Part shown: in pieces, positions 9,530 through 18,556 of the stretch | How the letters are laid out: every line of letters starts with the position of its first letter | How positions within the stretch are numbered: the stretch's first letter is position 1 | Assembly: GCF_021044625.1 (NCBI RefSeq) | Contig: NZ_CP087999.1 | Coordinates: 4,733,001 to 4,797,000, forward strand | From: Geomonas sp. RF6 | GTDB taxonomy: Bacteria > Desulfobacterota > Desulfuromonadia > Geobacterales > Geobacteraceae | DNA length: 64,000 nucleotides | Reading direction: 5' to 3' | Program-made: the position numbers and the translations under genes | The notes under the pieces: generated by a model | What the model saw: the letters and a program-made list of their open reading frames with translations, nothing else | Databases searched by the model: none | What the model was told of the DNA's origin: nothing

Positions 9530-10315
9530 ATGGAAATCGTGACGGTACACAGCTGGGAAGAACTGCAGAGTGAACTTTTCGAGGGATCGTGGAATCCCGC
9601 TCTCGGGCGCTTCCGCTCGCGCTACGCCTTTCGTGGGCTTTCCGATGCAGCCTACCGCCTAAACACGACGCTCATGCGGCTCGGGGGGGACTACGCGGCC
9701 CTCGAACGGCACCTCCTCAGAAATTTCAAGAAATACGCGCACCGCAGCGGCGCAGAGCGGGACTCCCTGTGGCACTGGCTCTCCGTGGCGCAGCACTACG
9801 GGCTCCCTACCCGCATCCTCGACTGGACCTATTCACCCTTCGTCGCCATGCATTTTGCGACCTCCAACATCGAGAAGTACTCCACCGACGGGGCGATCTG
9901 GGCGATAAACTACGACAAGGCGCACCAGATGCTTCCCGCGCCCCTGAGGGAAAAAGTCGATCTGGAGGGGGCCCATGTGCTGACCGTGGAGATGCTTTCC
10001 GAGGCGGTGAGCTCGCTGGCGGAGCTGGAGGAGATGGCGGAGCGCAGCATCGCCATTTTTTTCGAGCCACCTTCCCTGGACGACCGCATCGTAAACCAGT
10101 TCGCCCTCTTCTCCGTCATGTCCGACCCGCGCAAGGGGCTGGACGACTGGCTCGTAGAGCACCCCGGTATGGGGCGAAAGATCATCATTCCCGCGGCGCT
10201 CAAGTGGGAGATCCGCGACAAGCTCGATCAGGGGAACATCACGGAACGGGTCCTCTTTCCCGGACTGGACGGGCTGAGTCGCTGGCTGAAGCGCCGCTAC
10301 AGCCCGAAGACCTGA
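9530..10315 (+). CDS. FRG domain-containing protein
   Basis: 261 aa, cytoplasmic. The N-terminal half carries the FRG signature (RSRYAFRGLSDAAYRL) followed by WHWLSVAQHYGLPTRILDWT and SPFVAMHFAT, conserved in the family. The domain is named for its F-R-G motif and its biochemical role is not settled. It is often found in mobile or defence-associated contexts, but none is visible here: its neighbours are a peptidase gene and a sensor kinase. Divergent from the peptidase gene; starts at ATG 9530 after a modest purine-rich site. Confidence 0.8.
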   Translation: MEIVTVHSWEELQSELFEGSWNPALGRFRSRYAFRGLSDAAYRLNTTLMRLGGDYAALERHLLRNFKKYAHRSGAERDSLWHWLSVAQHYGLPTRILDWTYSPFVAMHFATSNIEKYSTDGAIWAINYDKAHQMLPAPLREKVDLEGAHVLTVEMLSEAVSSLAELEEMAERSIAIFFEPPSLDDRIVNQFALFSVMSDPRKGLDDWLVEHPGMGRKIIIPAALKWEIRDKLDQGNITERVLFPGLDGLSRWLKRRYSPKT

Positions 10316-10500
10316 AGCCCGCCTGCGCTCTCCGCCTCACCTCCCCTCGTCACTAACCGCGTCACGGGGGCTAAATCTTCGCCGCTAAAGGAAAACGGGC
10401 AGATTCCGATATGGGAATGGCGGCGCTGTAAGCGCTCCCTTCACCATCAGCTACGACGGGCGCCCCTCTTTCGCAGGCTCGCACAAAAGGTCGATACTTC

Positions 10501-13290
10501 ATGCATCGTTATCTGACTCGATTCGGACTCCTCGAGGGGTTCATCGCCCTCGTCACGGCGCTATTCCTCGTGCTCATCACGCTCGACTACTATCACGCCG
10601 AGCAAAGTGGAGCGGTCCAGGCCCAGGCCCTCCTCACACAGACCGAGCGTACGGTGACCGGCGAGGTGCAGCAGTTGACCTCGGCCACGGCGACCCTCCT
10701 CGACCAGCTTGAAGAGGGTTACAGAAAAGGGAGCGTGGACTTCAGGCGCCCCGAGTCGGTGAACAACCTGGCGATACCGTTACTGCGACGCTACGGCACA
10801 CTCACCGCGGTTAAAGAGGGGGATCCCGAAGGGAACGGCTTTCTCCTGCTGCAGACCCCCACCGGGTGGAAGAACCGCCTGCACGACGGCACCACTCCTG
10901 GTATCGTCACCTGGATCACCCTCGCCCCTGACGGGAGCGAGCTCTCGCGCAAGAAGGAAAAAGAAGTATACGATCCGCGTACCCGTCCCTGGTACACCCT
11001 CGGCAGCGCCTCCGGCAAGATCTCCTGGAGCCGGCCCTATCTCCTGTGCGCCCCCTCGGCCCTCGGCATCACCGCTGTGAAAAGACTCGGCAGGGGAGCC
11101 GGTGTGGTGGGGGTGCACCTGGAGCTGAAGGATCTCTCTGCATTTCTTGCCAAATGCTCCTCACAGTTGTCAGGAGCCCGCGTAGTAATCACCGATGGCG
11201 GCGGAAACGTGCTGGCAACTTCCGACTCAAGGCTCGTGGCGCGACTCGCGCGCCTGAGTGCCCCCCCTACCCTGCGGGACAACTCTTTCGCCGTCGAGCG
11301 CCTGGCGGTCCAGGCGCTGGGTGCAGGGGGAAACGCGTTTCGCCGCCTGAAGACGCCGGAAGGAGTGATCTACAGCAGCGTGAAGGAGGTGGAGGTAGCG
11401 CCGGGGCAATCGTTCAGGATCGTCCTCCAGGTACCGCGCTCGATCTTTACCGGGAGCTTCCTGAGCCAGCTCGCGTGGAAGACGGCGGCTTACCTGGTCC
11501 TCCTCTTCAGCGCCTCGCTGGTATACCTCTGGCGCTTTATCTTTCCGCTGCGCAGACTGGTCCCGCTCATGAAGAGTTGCGACTTCTCCATGCCGCACTT
11601 CTTCCCGGAGACCGGCCGCCAAGACGAGGTGGGGCTGATATATCGCCACCTGAACCAGATGACGGCGACCCTGGTAGAGGGGATGGTGGCGCTCACAGCC
11701 AGTGAGGAGCATTACCGTCTCCTCGCCGAGAACATGCAGGACGTCTTCTGGCGCACCACACCCAGGTACCTCTTTACCTATGTAAGCCCGTCGGACGAGA
11801 GACAGCGCGGGTACACAGCCACCGAGGTGCTCGGAAAGCCTTTCTGGGAAACCCTCTCACCATGCTCCATCGAGGAGTTCAGATCGATGGAGGAAAAGCA
11901 GCGCGAGCTTGTCAGGCGCGGGGAACGGCTGCAGACGGTTGTACTGCAGGCGGAACAGCTGACGAGGAAGGGATCAATATGGGTGGAGATCGTGTGCACC
12001 CCGATTTACAACGACAATGCCCTGGCGGGATTCCAGGGTGTCACCCGCGACATAACCAGCCGTCGCACAGCCGAGGAGGAGGTGCGCAGGGCCCATGAGT
12101 ACCTGAACAGCGTGCTGAACACCATCGGGGATCCGGTCATCGTGAAGGACAACGACTGCCGCTTTGCCCTCGTAAACGATGCAGCTTGCAGACTCTTTGG
12201 ACGAAACCGCGAGGAAATCCTCGGAAAGAAGGACTCCGATTTTGTGCCGCTGGAGCAGGCAGAGGTATTCAACGCCATCGACCGGCACGTTCTGGACAGC
12301 GGCGAAAGCAACAGGAATGAAGAGGTCATCAACGGACCGGACGGCAGCGTCCTCACCATCCTCACCCGCAAGACCCGCTACGAGGATGCGGCAGGAAACC
12401 GCTTCGTGGTGGCGGTGATACGCGACATCACGGAGCTGCGGGAGGCCCAGGGGAAGGTCATGGCGAGCGCGCGCCAGGCGGGGATGGCGGAGATCGCGGT
12501 GAACGTCCTGCACAACGTGGGAAACGTGCTGAACAGCGTCGCCGTCTCGGCCGGCCAGGTCATCGGGATGGTGCAGACCTCGAAGGCACCGGGGCTGTCG
12601 CGTGCAGTGGCGCTTCTGAACGCAAACGCCGGAGATCTCCCGCGCTTTCTCACGGAGGAGAAGCGTGGCAGGCTCCTGCCGGACTATCTGCAGAAGCTCG
12701 CGGACGCTCTGAAGGAGGAGCAGGCGCAGGTACTCGATGAGCTCGACCGGCTGCGCAAGAGCGTGGAGCATATCGAGGAGGTCATCGCCACGCAGCAGCG
12801 CTATGCCGGCGCCTCCGGGATCGTGCAACCGGTACAGGTGCGCGACCTTCTGGAGGACGCCCTCCACATAAACGCGGAGGCGATCCGGCGGTACTTCGTA
12901 ACGGTGGAGCGGGAGGTCTGCGACATCGGGCATATCCCGCTCGACAAGGCGCGGCTCCTCCTCATCCTGGTGAACCTGATCAAGAATGCGGTGTACGCCA
13001 TGGCACGCGGTGGTGACGGAACGCGCCGGCTTGAGCTGCGAGTAGAAGTGGTGGGGGGGGCGGAAGAGTCGACACTGCGGATAGCGGTGGGGGACAACGG
13101 CGAAGGGATACCGGAGGAGAACCTGACGCGCATCTTCAACCACGGTTTCACCACGAAGAGGAAGGGGCACGGCTTCGGGCTGCACGGCTGTGCGCTAGCG
13201 GCACAGGAGATGGGGGGCACTCTGAACGCTGCCAGCGATGGAGCGGGAAAAGGCGCGACCTTCACGCTGGAGATCCCGCTGGCGGCGTAG
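10501..13290 (+). CDS. membrane sensor histidine kinase (Cache-PAS-PAS-HATPase)
   Basis: 929 aa. TM1 is at residues about 10-30. A periplasmic dCache-like sensor spans about 35-320 and includes the YDPRTRPWY signature. TM2 is at about 325-345. Two PAS domains follow (from about 400 with EEHYRLLAENMQDVFWRT, and from about 535 with IGDPVIVKDNDC). The phosphoacceptor box is the atypical LHNVGNVLNSV (His near 671) found in many deltaproteobacterial kinases. The ATPase end shows N-box NLIKNAVYAMA, DNGEGIP and GHGFGLH. No response regulator is adjacent, so it is an orphan kinase. The 10316-10500 gap holds no clear promoter. Confidence 0.9.
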   Translation: MHRYLTRFGLLEGFIALVTALFLVLITLDYYHAEQSGAVQAQALLTQTERTVTGEVQQLTSATATLLDQLEEGYRKGSVDFRRPESVNNLAIPLLRRYGTLTAVKEGDPEGNGFLLLQTPTGWKNRLHDGTTPGIVTWITLAPDGSELSRKKEKEVYDPRTRPWYTLGSASGKISWSRPYLLCAPSALGITAVKRLGRGAGVVGVHLELKDLSAFLAKCSSQLSGARVVITDGGGNVLATSDSRLVARLARLSAPPTLRDNSFAVERLAVQALGAGGNAFRRLKTPEGVIYSSVKEVEVAPGQSFRIVLQVPRSIFTGSFLSQLAWKTAAYLVLLFSASLVYLWRFIFPLRRLVPLMKSCDFSMPHFFPETGRQDEVGLIYRHLNQMTATLVEGMVALTASEEHYRLLAENMQDVFWRTTPRYLFTYVSPSDERQRGYTATEVLGKPFWETLSPCSIEEFRSMEEKQRELVRRGERLQTVVLQAEQLTRKGSIWVEIVCTPIYNDNALAGFQGVTRDITSRRTAEEEVRRAHEYLNSVLNTIGDPVIVKDNDCRFALVNDAACRLFGRNREEILGKKDSDFVPLEQAEVFNAIDRHVLDSGESNRNEEVINGPDGSVLTILTRKTRYEDAAGNRFVVAVIRDITELREAQGKVMASARQAGMAEIAVNVLHNVGNVLNSVAVSAGQVIGMVQTSKAPGLSRAVALLNANAGDLPRFLTEEKRGRLLPDYLQKLADALKEEQAQVLDELDRLRKSVEHIEEVIATQQRYAGASGIVQPVQVRDLLEDALHINAEAIRRYFVTVEREVCDIGHIPLDKARLLLILVNLIKNAVYAMARGGDGTRRLELRVEVVGGAEESTLRIAVGDNGEGIPEENLTRIFNHGFTTKRKGHGFGLHGCALAAQEMGGTLNAASDGAGKGATFTLEIPLAA

Positions 13291-13293
13291 AGT

Positions 13294-13317
13294 GCCGCGC
13301 CCCCAGCGGGGCGCGGC
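13294..13317 (+). terminator. GC-rich hairpin after the sensor kinase
   Basis: GCCGCGCCCC-CAGC-GGGGCGCGGC, a 10-bp perfect stem 3 bp past the kinase stop and between convergent genes. No T tract. Confidence 0.5.
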
Positions 13318-13340
13318 GCATGAAGATTATCCGAAGAAGA

Positions 13341-14267
13341 CTAGGTAAGTGGAGCCGCGACCGGTACCGGTGCCGATATGGAGCGGTAGTGGAACAGCAG
13401 AGCCCCCGACAAGGGGAACTGCCCCCCGTCCACAGCGATTACCCTTACGTACCTCACCTGGGAAAGATCTACAGCACCGGTGGAGGTCGTGACAGACGCA
13501 GGCGTGAGGGAGATTTCCCCGTCCGGGGTCATGAGAGCGCTGGCGGAGTGGTCTGTGAGGGAATATACCGGCTGGGAGTAGCCGACGTAGCTGAAGTTCC
13601 CGTCATAGAGCCACAGGTACAGGTTGTATGCACGAGGTTCCGCAGCCAGATACGATGCTGCGGCCGACGCGAAGCCGCTGGAGACAACGCTGTTCCCGGT
13701 GAAGTTGAAGGTGCACCCCTCTGCAGGAAAACGCTTCAGCGCCGCGATATACTGCGCAGGGAAGAATGGGGTCGAGTCTTCAGGGGTGTAGAGAAAGTCG
13801 TGAGTGGCGTTGGCTGTAGAGCCGGGCTCCTGCATCACAAAATCGTACGAGGAAACCTCACCGTTGGCCAGGACTATGGTCACTTTCCAGTTGCCGGCGA
13901 GCGGGAAGGCATTGATATCGGCGCCGTACCACATACCAGCCGCGATGTAGGGCGTCCCGTTGCTGGTAATTCCCTTGGCGCTGTTCGCCCCGGAGATCCT
14001 CCATCCCCAGCCGGTCGGAGCGGTAACTGCCCAGTTTGCTATGTCGCTTGCAGCAATGGAGGGGCTGCACTTCACCTGGACGTTCAGGTAACAGGTGGCA
14101 ACGTTACCCGAGAGATCCGGCGACTCGTTTTCGAACGACCATGCCACTCCCGTAATCACCCCCGACGAGCTGCTGGAGGAAGATGCCCCACCACCACCGC
14201 CGCCGCACCCCGCCAAAGCACATAGCACCACAAAAAGTAACATCACATTGCACAAAAATCGTCCCAT
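13341..14267 (-). CDS. putative lipoprotein of unknown function
   Basis: 308 aa. The lipobox LCALAGC is followed by a Gly/Ser-rich tether (GGGGGG then seven Ser), typical of lipid-anchored periplasmic or surface proteins in Geobacter. The remainder looks all-beta, with an early Cys pair (VATCYLNVQVKCS). No catalytic motif or family recognised. Convergent with the sensor kinase, divergent from nothing obvious. Confidence 0.7.
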   Translation of the reverse strand: MGRFLCNVMLLFVVLCALAGCGGGGGGASSSSSSSGVITGVAWSFENESPDLSGNVATCYLNVQVKCSPSIAASDIANWAVTAPTGWGWRISGANSAKGITSNGTPYIAAGMWYGADINAFPLAGNWKVTIVLANGEVSSYDFVMQEPGSTANATHDFLYTPEDSTPFFPAQYIAALKRFPAEGCTFNFTGNSVVSSGFASAAASYLAAEPRAYNLYLWLYDGNFSYVGYSQPVYSLTDHSASALMTPDGEISLTPASVTTSTGAVDLSQVRYVRVIAVDGGQFPLSGALLFHYRSISAPVPVAAPLT

Positions 14268-14476
14268 GCCCTCTCCTCAGCAAATAGAATAGACTGCTTT
14301 CGCCGCCATTCCCCTGGAAGCCCGGGGGAAGCGCGACTGGCGCAGCAAGGTAGCATGGATTGCTGAGAAAGTTCAAAGAATTTAATGCGGGCGAGCTCGT
14401 CCGCCCCACTGAGGCGGGGAGTCCGTGCCGCCTCTGCCTTGCCGGGCGTCACGGACCTGTTGTTTTATCTCGAAGT

Positions 14477-15031
14477 TTACCCCTTTGCGCCCCCTTCCCG
14501 CGCCCTGATGTACCCTCCGAGGCTGATGTTCATGTGCTGCAGTTCCCTCACGAGAACGACGTAGCTTTTCAGGAACTCCCTGAAGGCCCCCATCTCGTTC
14601 GGGGTCGTCGGTGGTTCCGAGATTTCGAGCACTTCCCGCAGAGCATGCTCACGCTTGGTCATCGCCTCGAGGAGCCCGAGGTAGGTTTCCTCGAGGAGAA
14701 AATCACCGCGCAGCGCCATGAGGTCGCCGGAGAGGGCCTCGACCTCCTTCAGCGTCCCAACGATCTCCTCACGGACCGCTCTCCAGTTTTCGGCGGTGGG
14801 TATCTGGGTATATTTTTCCGCAGAGGGCATCAGCATCAAGCCCTGGCGATTGACGAGGAAAAGGGCCCGCCGGTGCACCTCCCTCAGCCTGTTCTGAGCG
14901 GTGCGGGCGGACACGAGGTCCACCGTCTCTATGCTCGCCTTCAGAGCATCACGCAGCCCCTCGGTGAATGTCTTTATGATGCGTGCCGCGCTGTCGATCA
15001 ACTCCGCTGCGCCTGTAAAGTCAATTTGCAC
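14477..15031 (-). CDS. conserved hypothetical helical protein
   Basis: About 184 aa, mostly alpha-helical and charged, with no signal peptide or membrane segment. A GTG at 15031 has a strong ribosome site (GAGGAGGT, 4-nt gap) and leaves 11 bp to the upstream ferredoxin gene. An ATG at 15061 would overlap that gene by 19 bp and lacks such a site, so the GTG is preferred. Likely cotranscribed with the iron-sulfur protein. Family not recognised. Confidence 0.65.
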   Translation of the reverse strand: MQIDFTGAAELIDSAARIIKTFTEGLRDALKASIETVDLVSARTAQNRLREVHRRALFLVNRQGLMLMPSAEKYTQIPTAENWRAVREEIVGTLKEVEALSGDLMALRGDFLLEETYLGLLEAMTKREHALREVLEISEPPTTPNEMGAFREFLKSYVVLVRELQHMNISLGGYIRAREGGAKG

Positions 15032-15042
15032 AATGACCTCCT

Positions 15043-16347
15043 CTAGAGCTGCAGCATCCACCCCTTCCCTTCTCTTTCAATCCCCCCCTTCATGGCGCCG
15101 AGAAAGCGCGATCTGAACCTGTCGCCAAGGAGCGCCTTCTTCACTGGCGGCAGCCGGAGAAACCCGCCCACGAAGGCGCGCAGCAGCCGGTGGTCCATGC
15201 GACTGGGGTCGTCGAAGATCTGATTTTGCAGCGTCCCCTTCTCCAGCGACTGCAGCATGATGCGCTCGAAGGTGTTTTCCGGATGAATGACCCGCTGCGA
15301 CCGTTGCGCCAGAGTCAGGGCGCCGCTGCGGCAGCTCAGGGCGCAGACACCGCAGCCGAGGCAGATCGAGTCATCGACGGCGGCCGTTCTCTTCCCTCCA
15401 GCGTCGCGCTCGTCGCAGGTCATTGCGATCGCGCGGATGGGGCACGCCTTGGCACACTTGCCACACCCGGCGCACCGGGGGTGATCGACTGCCGCGATGT
15501 AGTTGGAGGTGACGATTATGTTGCCATAGCCGTACTCGCTGATCCCTCTCAGGAGGTTACAACAGCAGCCGCAGCAATGGCAGACAAAGCGGACATTGGT
15601 GCGGACGTTGTCGGCGGTAAGAACAAGGCCCCGGCTTCGCGACTCGGTGAACCACTCCTCCATCTCGCGACGGGAGACCTCCCGTGCCAGCTTGTGCCGT
15701 ATCAGCAGGTCCGCGGCCACATCGAACGAGGTGCACGATTCGAGAGGGACGTCGCACCCTTTGCTCCCGAGGTGCATCATCTCGTGACGGCAGGCGCAAA
15801 TCCCGATGGCGAAACGTTTGGAGTGCGCGATGAGCGCAGCGGCCTTTTCGTAGTCGAGGATCTCGGTGCGTTCCGGCGCCCTGATCGCCTCCTCATGCGG
15901 AACGGTGCGAAAGATGGAGTGCACTTCCCCATGGCCGTAGTTGCTCTCCAGGAAAGAGCCCCGCAGGTAGTCGTGAAAGAGGCCGGCGAGCACCTTCGTG
16001 TTGACCTCGGGGCCTGTCCTCATCATCGAGAACTCCATGATCCCGATGATGAAGGGGGATGGGGCATAGTGCCAGGCATCAGTTCCCCAGATGTCGAGCA
16101 CCAGCCCCTTCTCGGCGAGTCCATGCAGGAGGGTCGTCAGGCGCTCCTTGGGGATGGCCGTCGTTTGCTGCAGACGCTCCAGAGTGGAGAGTCCGTTCGG
16201 CATGCGCACCACGAGGTCCGCCTCCTCATCCGTGTAGAGCTCCTTCAGGATCGCATACAGCGTCTCGTTCCACGGAGTCCGCGTCTCCAGCCCGTCGATC
16301 TTCTCACCAAGCTTCCGGAATAGATCCTTCCCTACCAGGTGCCCCAT
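15043..16347 (-). CDS. 4Fe-4S dicluster protein
   Basis: 434 aa. An N-terminal winged-helix-like region (about residues 20-90: LYTDEEADLVVRMPNG, STLERLQQTT) precedes a Cys-rich core. The core includes GICACRHEMMHLGSKGC, the striking FVCHCCGCCCNLL, and two ferredoxin motifs (CAGCGKCAKACP and CLGCGVCALSC) that would hold two [4Fe-4S] clusters. No signal peptide, so a cytoplasmic redox or regulatory protein is likely. Such proteins are frequent in anaerobes; partner unknown. Operon with the 14477-15031 gene. Confidence 0.8.
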   Translation of the reverse strand: MGHLVGKDLFRKLGEKIDGLETRTPWNETLYAILKELYTDEEADLVVRMPNGLSTLERLQQTTAIPKERLTTLLHGLAEKGLVLDIWGTDAWHYAPSPFIIGIMEFSMMRTGPEVNTKVLAGLFHDYLRGSFLESNYGHGEVHSIFRTVPHEEAIRAPERTEILDYEKAAALIAHSKRFAIGICACRHEMMHLGSKGCDVPLESCTSFDVAADLLIRHKLAREVSRREMEEWFTESRSRGLVLTADNVRTNVRFVCHCCGCCCNLLRGISEYGYGNIIVTSNYIAAVDHPRCAGCGKCAKACPIRAIAMTCDERDAGGKRTAAVDDSICLGCGVCALSCRSGALTLAQRSQRVIHPENTFERIMLQSLEKGTLQNQIFDDPSRMDHRLLRAFVGGFLRLPPVKKALLGDRFRSRFLGAMKGGIEREGKGWMLQL

Positions 16348-16518
16348 TATCTACCCCCCGCCTTGAGCGTAACTACCCCTGCCGTATTGGGAAAAAGTGC
16401 TCCCTTTCCGAGCATAGTACTGTTTTTTGGATGTGAGACAAGAAAAGTTGAGGTTCAAGGGAGGTAGGGCATGGGAAGGAGTAAAAAAGTCCGTTGCCGG
16501 GAAAGGAAAGCGGCGCAT

Positions 16519-16599
16519 GTAGGCCGGAATAAGCGAAGCGTTTCCGGCAGCCCCCATTCCCACGGAAGCCTGGAACGCCTCCGGCTTATCCCGGCGTAC
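16519..16599 (+). repeat. REP/BIME-like palindromic element, copy 1
   Basis: Starts GTAGGCCGGAATAAGCG and ends with CGGCTTATCCCGGCGTAC, the near inverse of its start. Same family as 26398-26440, 37910-38004 and 53513-53607. Lies in the 16348-16625 gap, which otherwise shows nothing. Confidence 0.85.
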
Positions 16600-16625
16600 A
16601 TGCAGGCATTCACGGAGCGCGGGGG

Positions 16626-17606
16626 CTATCGCCCCTTCACAACCTCCATCGGGAGAGTCACCAAAGAGACCGCAAGGCTGCGCCCCTCGATGTTGTAGAG
16701 CATGTCGAGGGGGATCTCCGGGGCGTCGCTGGCGGCGACCCCGCGCTTGATACCCATCCGGTCGACGATCAGAGTCTCCTTTTTCCTCCAGAAGTGGCTC
16801 TCGGCATTCCCCAGGACGTCGGCGACTATTCCAAGGTAGGCTTCCAGCATCTTGTCATCCCCCCCCACATCCAAAATCTCTTTTTCGATTCGCTGGAGAT
16901 CTTCCTCGATGGCGGCCACGTCGTGGTGCTTGCCGCGGGGAGAGTCGTCGAATCCCCACCCCTCCCGTTGCAAGAGGTCGAGTTTGGAGCGCAGGAGGGT
17001 CCTGTGTTTCTCCAGCCGCCCCCGCCTGGTCTTTACCGCGGTCAGGCGACCGAGGGCAAGCTTCAGGAGATGGTCATACGCCCGGCGCCTCAGGAGACGA
17101 CTCCTTTCCTCCTCCTTGAAGGAGAGATCGACGAGCCGGTGCCCTTCGAAGCTCACCGTCACCTGCGCCACGTCCCGCATGATGACGTTGCCCGAGCGCT
17201 CCACGCCGAAGGCGTTCTTCTCCTGCTTCTCCACAACGAGCATGCCGTGCAGTGAGGAAGCATCCTTTACCCTGCCGTGCTCGCGGCGAAACTCCGCCAG
17301 CGTCTCATCGCTCTCCAGAAACCTCTGCATCTCCCCGGCGGACATGAATAAAGTGCGCAGCAGCGGGTTCGTGTCGTAGAGGGCGGGATCGAAGACAATG
17401 GCAGGCGTCATGCCGTCGGCAAGGGAGTAGACATGATCAATGGCATGAAGGACCGAGGGACGGAGCTTCTTCTGGTACCCTGACACCGCGCGGATCCACG
17501 GATCCGTCCCGTCCACCGCCCGCTCGATCGCCCTCTTCACAAGGCCTTTCGGGTAAGGACCTGTCGATGGACCTTTACCGAACAGAGACTGTAGCAACCT
17601 CAGCAT
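16626..17606 (-). CDS. conserved hypothetical protein
   Basis: 326 aa, cytoplasmic, basic and helical, with a long charged segment (KTRRGRLEKHRTLLRSKLDL) that may form a coiled coil, and a C-terminal EIPLDMLYNIEGRSLAVSLV block. Family not recognised. ATG at 17606. Not obviously linked to its neighbours: the REP element lies downstream, and a 331-bp gap with a perfect palindrome lies upstream. Confidence 0.65.
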   Translation of the reverse strand: MLRLLQSLFGKGPSTGPYPKGLVKRAIERAVDGTDPWIRAVSGYQKKLRPSVLHAIDHVYSLADGMTPAIVFDPALYDTNPLLRTLFMSAGEMQRFLESDETLAEFRREHGRVKDASSLHGMLVVEKQEKNAFGVERSGNVIMRDVAQVTVSFEGHRLVDLSFKEEERSRLLRRRAYDHLLKLALGRLTAVKTRRGRLEKHRTLLRSKLDLLQREGWGFDDSPRGKHHDVAAIEEDLQRIEKEILDVGGDDKMLEAYLGIVADVLGNAESHFWRKKETLIVDRMGIKRGVAASDAPEIPLDMLYNIEGRSLAVSLVTLPMEVVKGR

Positions 17607-17793
17607 CTCTCACTCCCGGAAAGCAAAAGAATGGGAACTCCGCCAGGCCCGGCGCCATCTGCGCCATCACCCCGACAACGTTCTTCTATGCTCCCTCAAA
17701 TGGCATCCTGTCAACCCCTCTCGTACTTCAGGGTGCACAAAGGCTCACGGCAAAGCCTCTCCAGTCTCCCCTGCAGCTGCAGCCGGACCAATG

Positions 17794-17843
17794 ACCTTAT
17801 AATTCAAGACCTGACCCCGGGGTCAGGTCTTGAATTATAAGGT
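17794..17843. repeat. 50-bp perfect palindrome
   Basis: Two 25-bp arms with no loop, centred on CCCC|GGGG; each arm reads ACCTTATAATTCAAGACCTG followed by ACCCC. It lies in the 17607-17937 gap upstream of tetR. It could act as a bidirectional terminator or be a solo mobile palindrome. Very similar C-rich-ended strings flank some REP-associated transposases as far as I recall, but none is present here. Confidence 0.85.
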
Positions 17844-17880
17844 TCTTCCGGCGCAAGGCCTTGGAACCTAATGAACTCTG

Positions 17881-17927
17881 TTGACATGTGAGAGTGAAAG
17901 GGGTAAAACGGAATGACCGTTCATTCC
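17881..17927 (+). promoter_or_regulatory. tetR promoter with overlapping operator
   Basis: TTGACA (17881-17886), 17-bp spacer, TAAAAC (17904-17909), immediately followed by the palindrome GGAATGACCGTTCATTCC (17910-17927). The placement just past the -10 box suits autorepression by the TetR protein encoded 10 bp downstream. Confidence 0.65.
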
Positions 17928-17937
17928 GGAGGAAGCA

Positions 17938-18510
17938 ATGGAGAAAGTCGACAAGAGGTGCACCATCATGCGTGCCACCCTCGAGATCGTGGCAGAACAA
18001 GGATTTCACGGCACCCCGATGGCGCTCGTGGCGGAGCGCTCCGGCGTCGCCGCCGGGACCATCTACCGGTACTTTGAAAGCAAGGATGTACTGATAGCGG
18101 AAATATACCATTTTCTCGAGGAGCGTTTTCTCGCCGTAGTCATGGACGGCTATCCGGAAGGCGCGCCGGTGCGGGAGCGCTTCCTCCACATGGGGAAAGC
18201 TCTTGTCAAATACTGCACCTCGTCTCCTCTGGAGTTCAGATTTCTTGAGCAGTTTCACAACTCTCCGTACGGGATCGCACACCGGCGCGAGAAGTTTTTC
18301 GGCAACAAAGAGAAGGACGTGCTTTTCGACCTCTTTACCGAGGCGGCAAAGGCCGGGATGGTGAAGGATCTTCCCCTCCCGGTCCTCTTCGCCCTCGGCT
18401 TCTGCCCGTTGCTCGACATCTCGCGCGACCACATACTGCACTTCATCGAGCTCGACGCAAAGCTCATCGACAGCTGTGTGGAAGCCTGCTGGGAAGCGAT
18501 CCGCAAGTGA
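17938..18510 (+). CDS. TetR/AcrR-family transcriptional repressor
   Basis: 190 aa. The N-terminal HTH (residues about 8-52) includes GFHGTPMALVAERSGVAAGT and IYRYFESKDVL, a canonical TetR DNA-binding domain. The C-terminal part is a helical ligand-binding and dimer domain. It sits directly upstream of an RND efflux operon on the same strand. Similar palindromes lie before tetR and again before the operon, so it probably represses both and is released by a toxic ligand. ATG 17938 follows a GGAGGAAGC ribosome site. Confidence 0.93.
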   Translation: MEKVDKRCTIMRATLEIVAEQGFHGTPMALVAERSGVAAGTIYRYFESKDVLIAEIYHFLEERFLAVVMDGYPEGAPVRERFLHMGKALVKYCTSSPLEFRFLEQFHNSPYGIAHRREKFFGNKEKDVLFDLFTEAAKAGMVKDLPLPVLFALGFCPLLDISRDHILHFIELDAKLIDSCVEACWEAIRK

Positions 18511-18521
18511 GGCGGATTTGC

Positions 18522-18539
18522 GGAATGAATGCTCATTTT
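18522..18539 (+). promoter_or_regulatory. second TetR-type operator (imperfect)
   Basis: GGAATGAATGCTCATTTT matches the tetR-upstream palindrome GGAATGACCGTTCATTCC at the outer GGAATGA and TCATT positions with the same spacing. It lies between tetR and the efflux genes, as expected for a shared regulon. Confidence 0.5.
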
Positions 18540-18556
18540 GAATGGAGGGACATAAG

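Noticed and set aside
14268-14476. Possible c-di-GMP (GEMM) or other riboswitch in leaders of secreted-protein and cytochrome genes
   Set aside because: Leaders at 4725-5000, 8073-8200, 14268-14360 and 25484-25700 were read on both strands; none has the conserved GEMM core.
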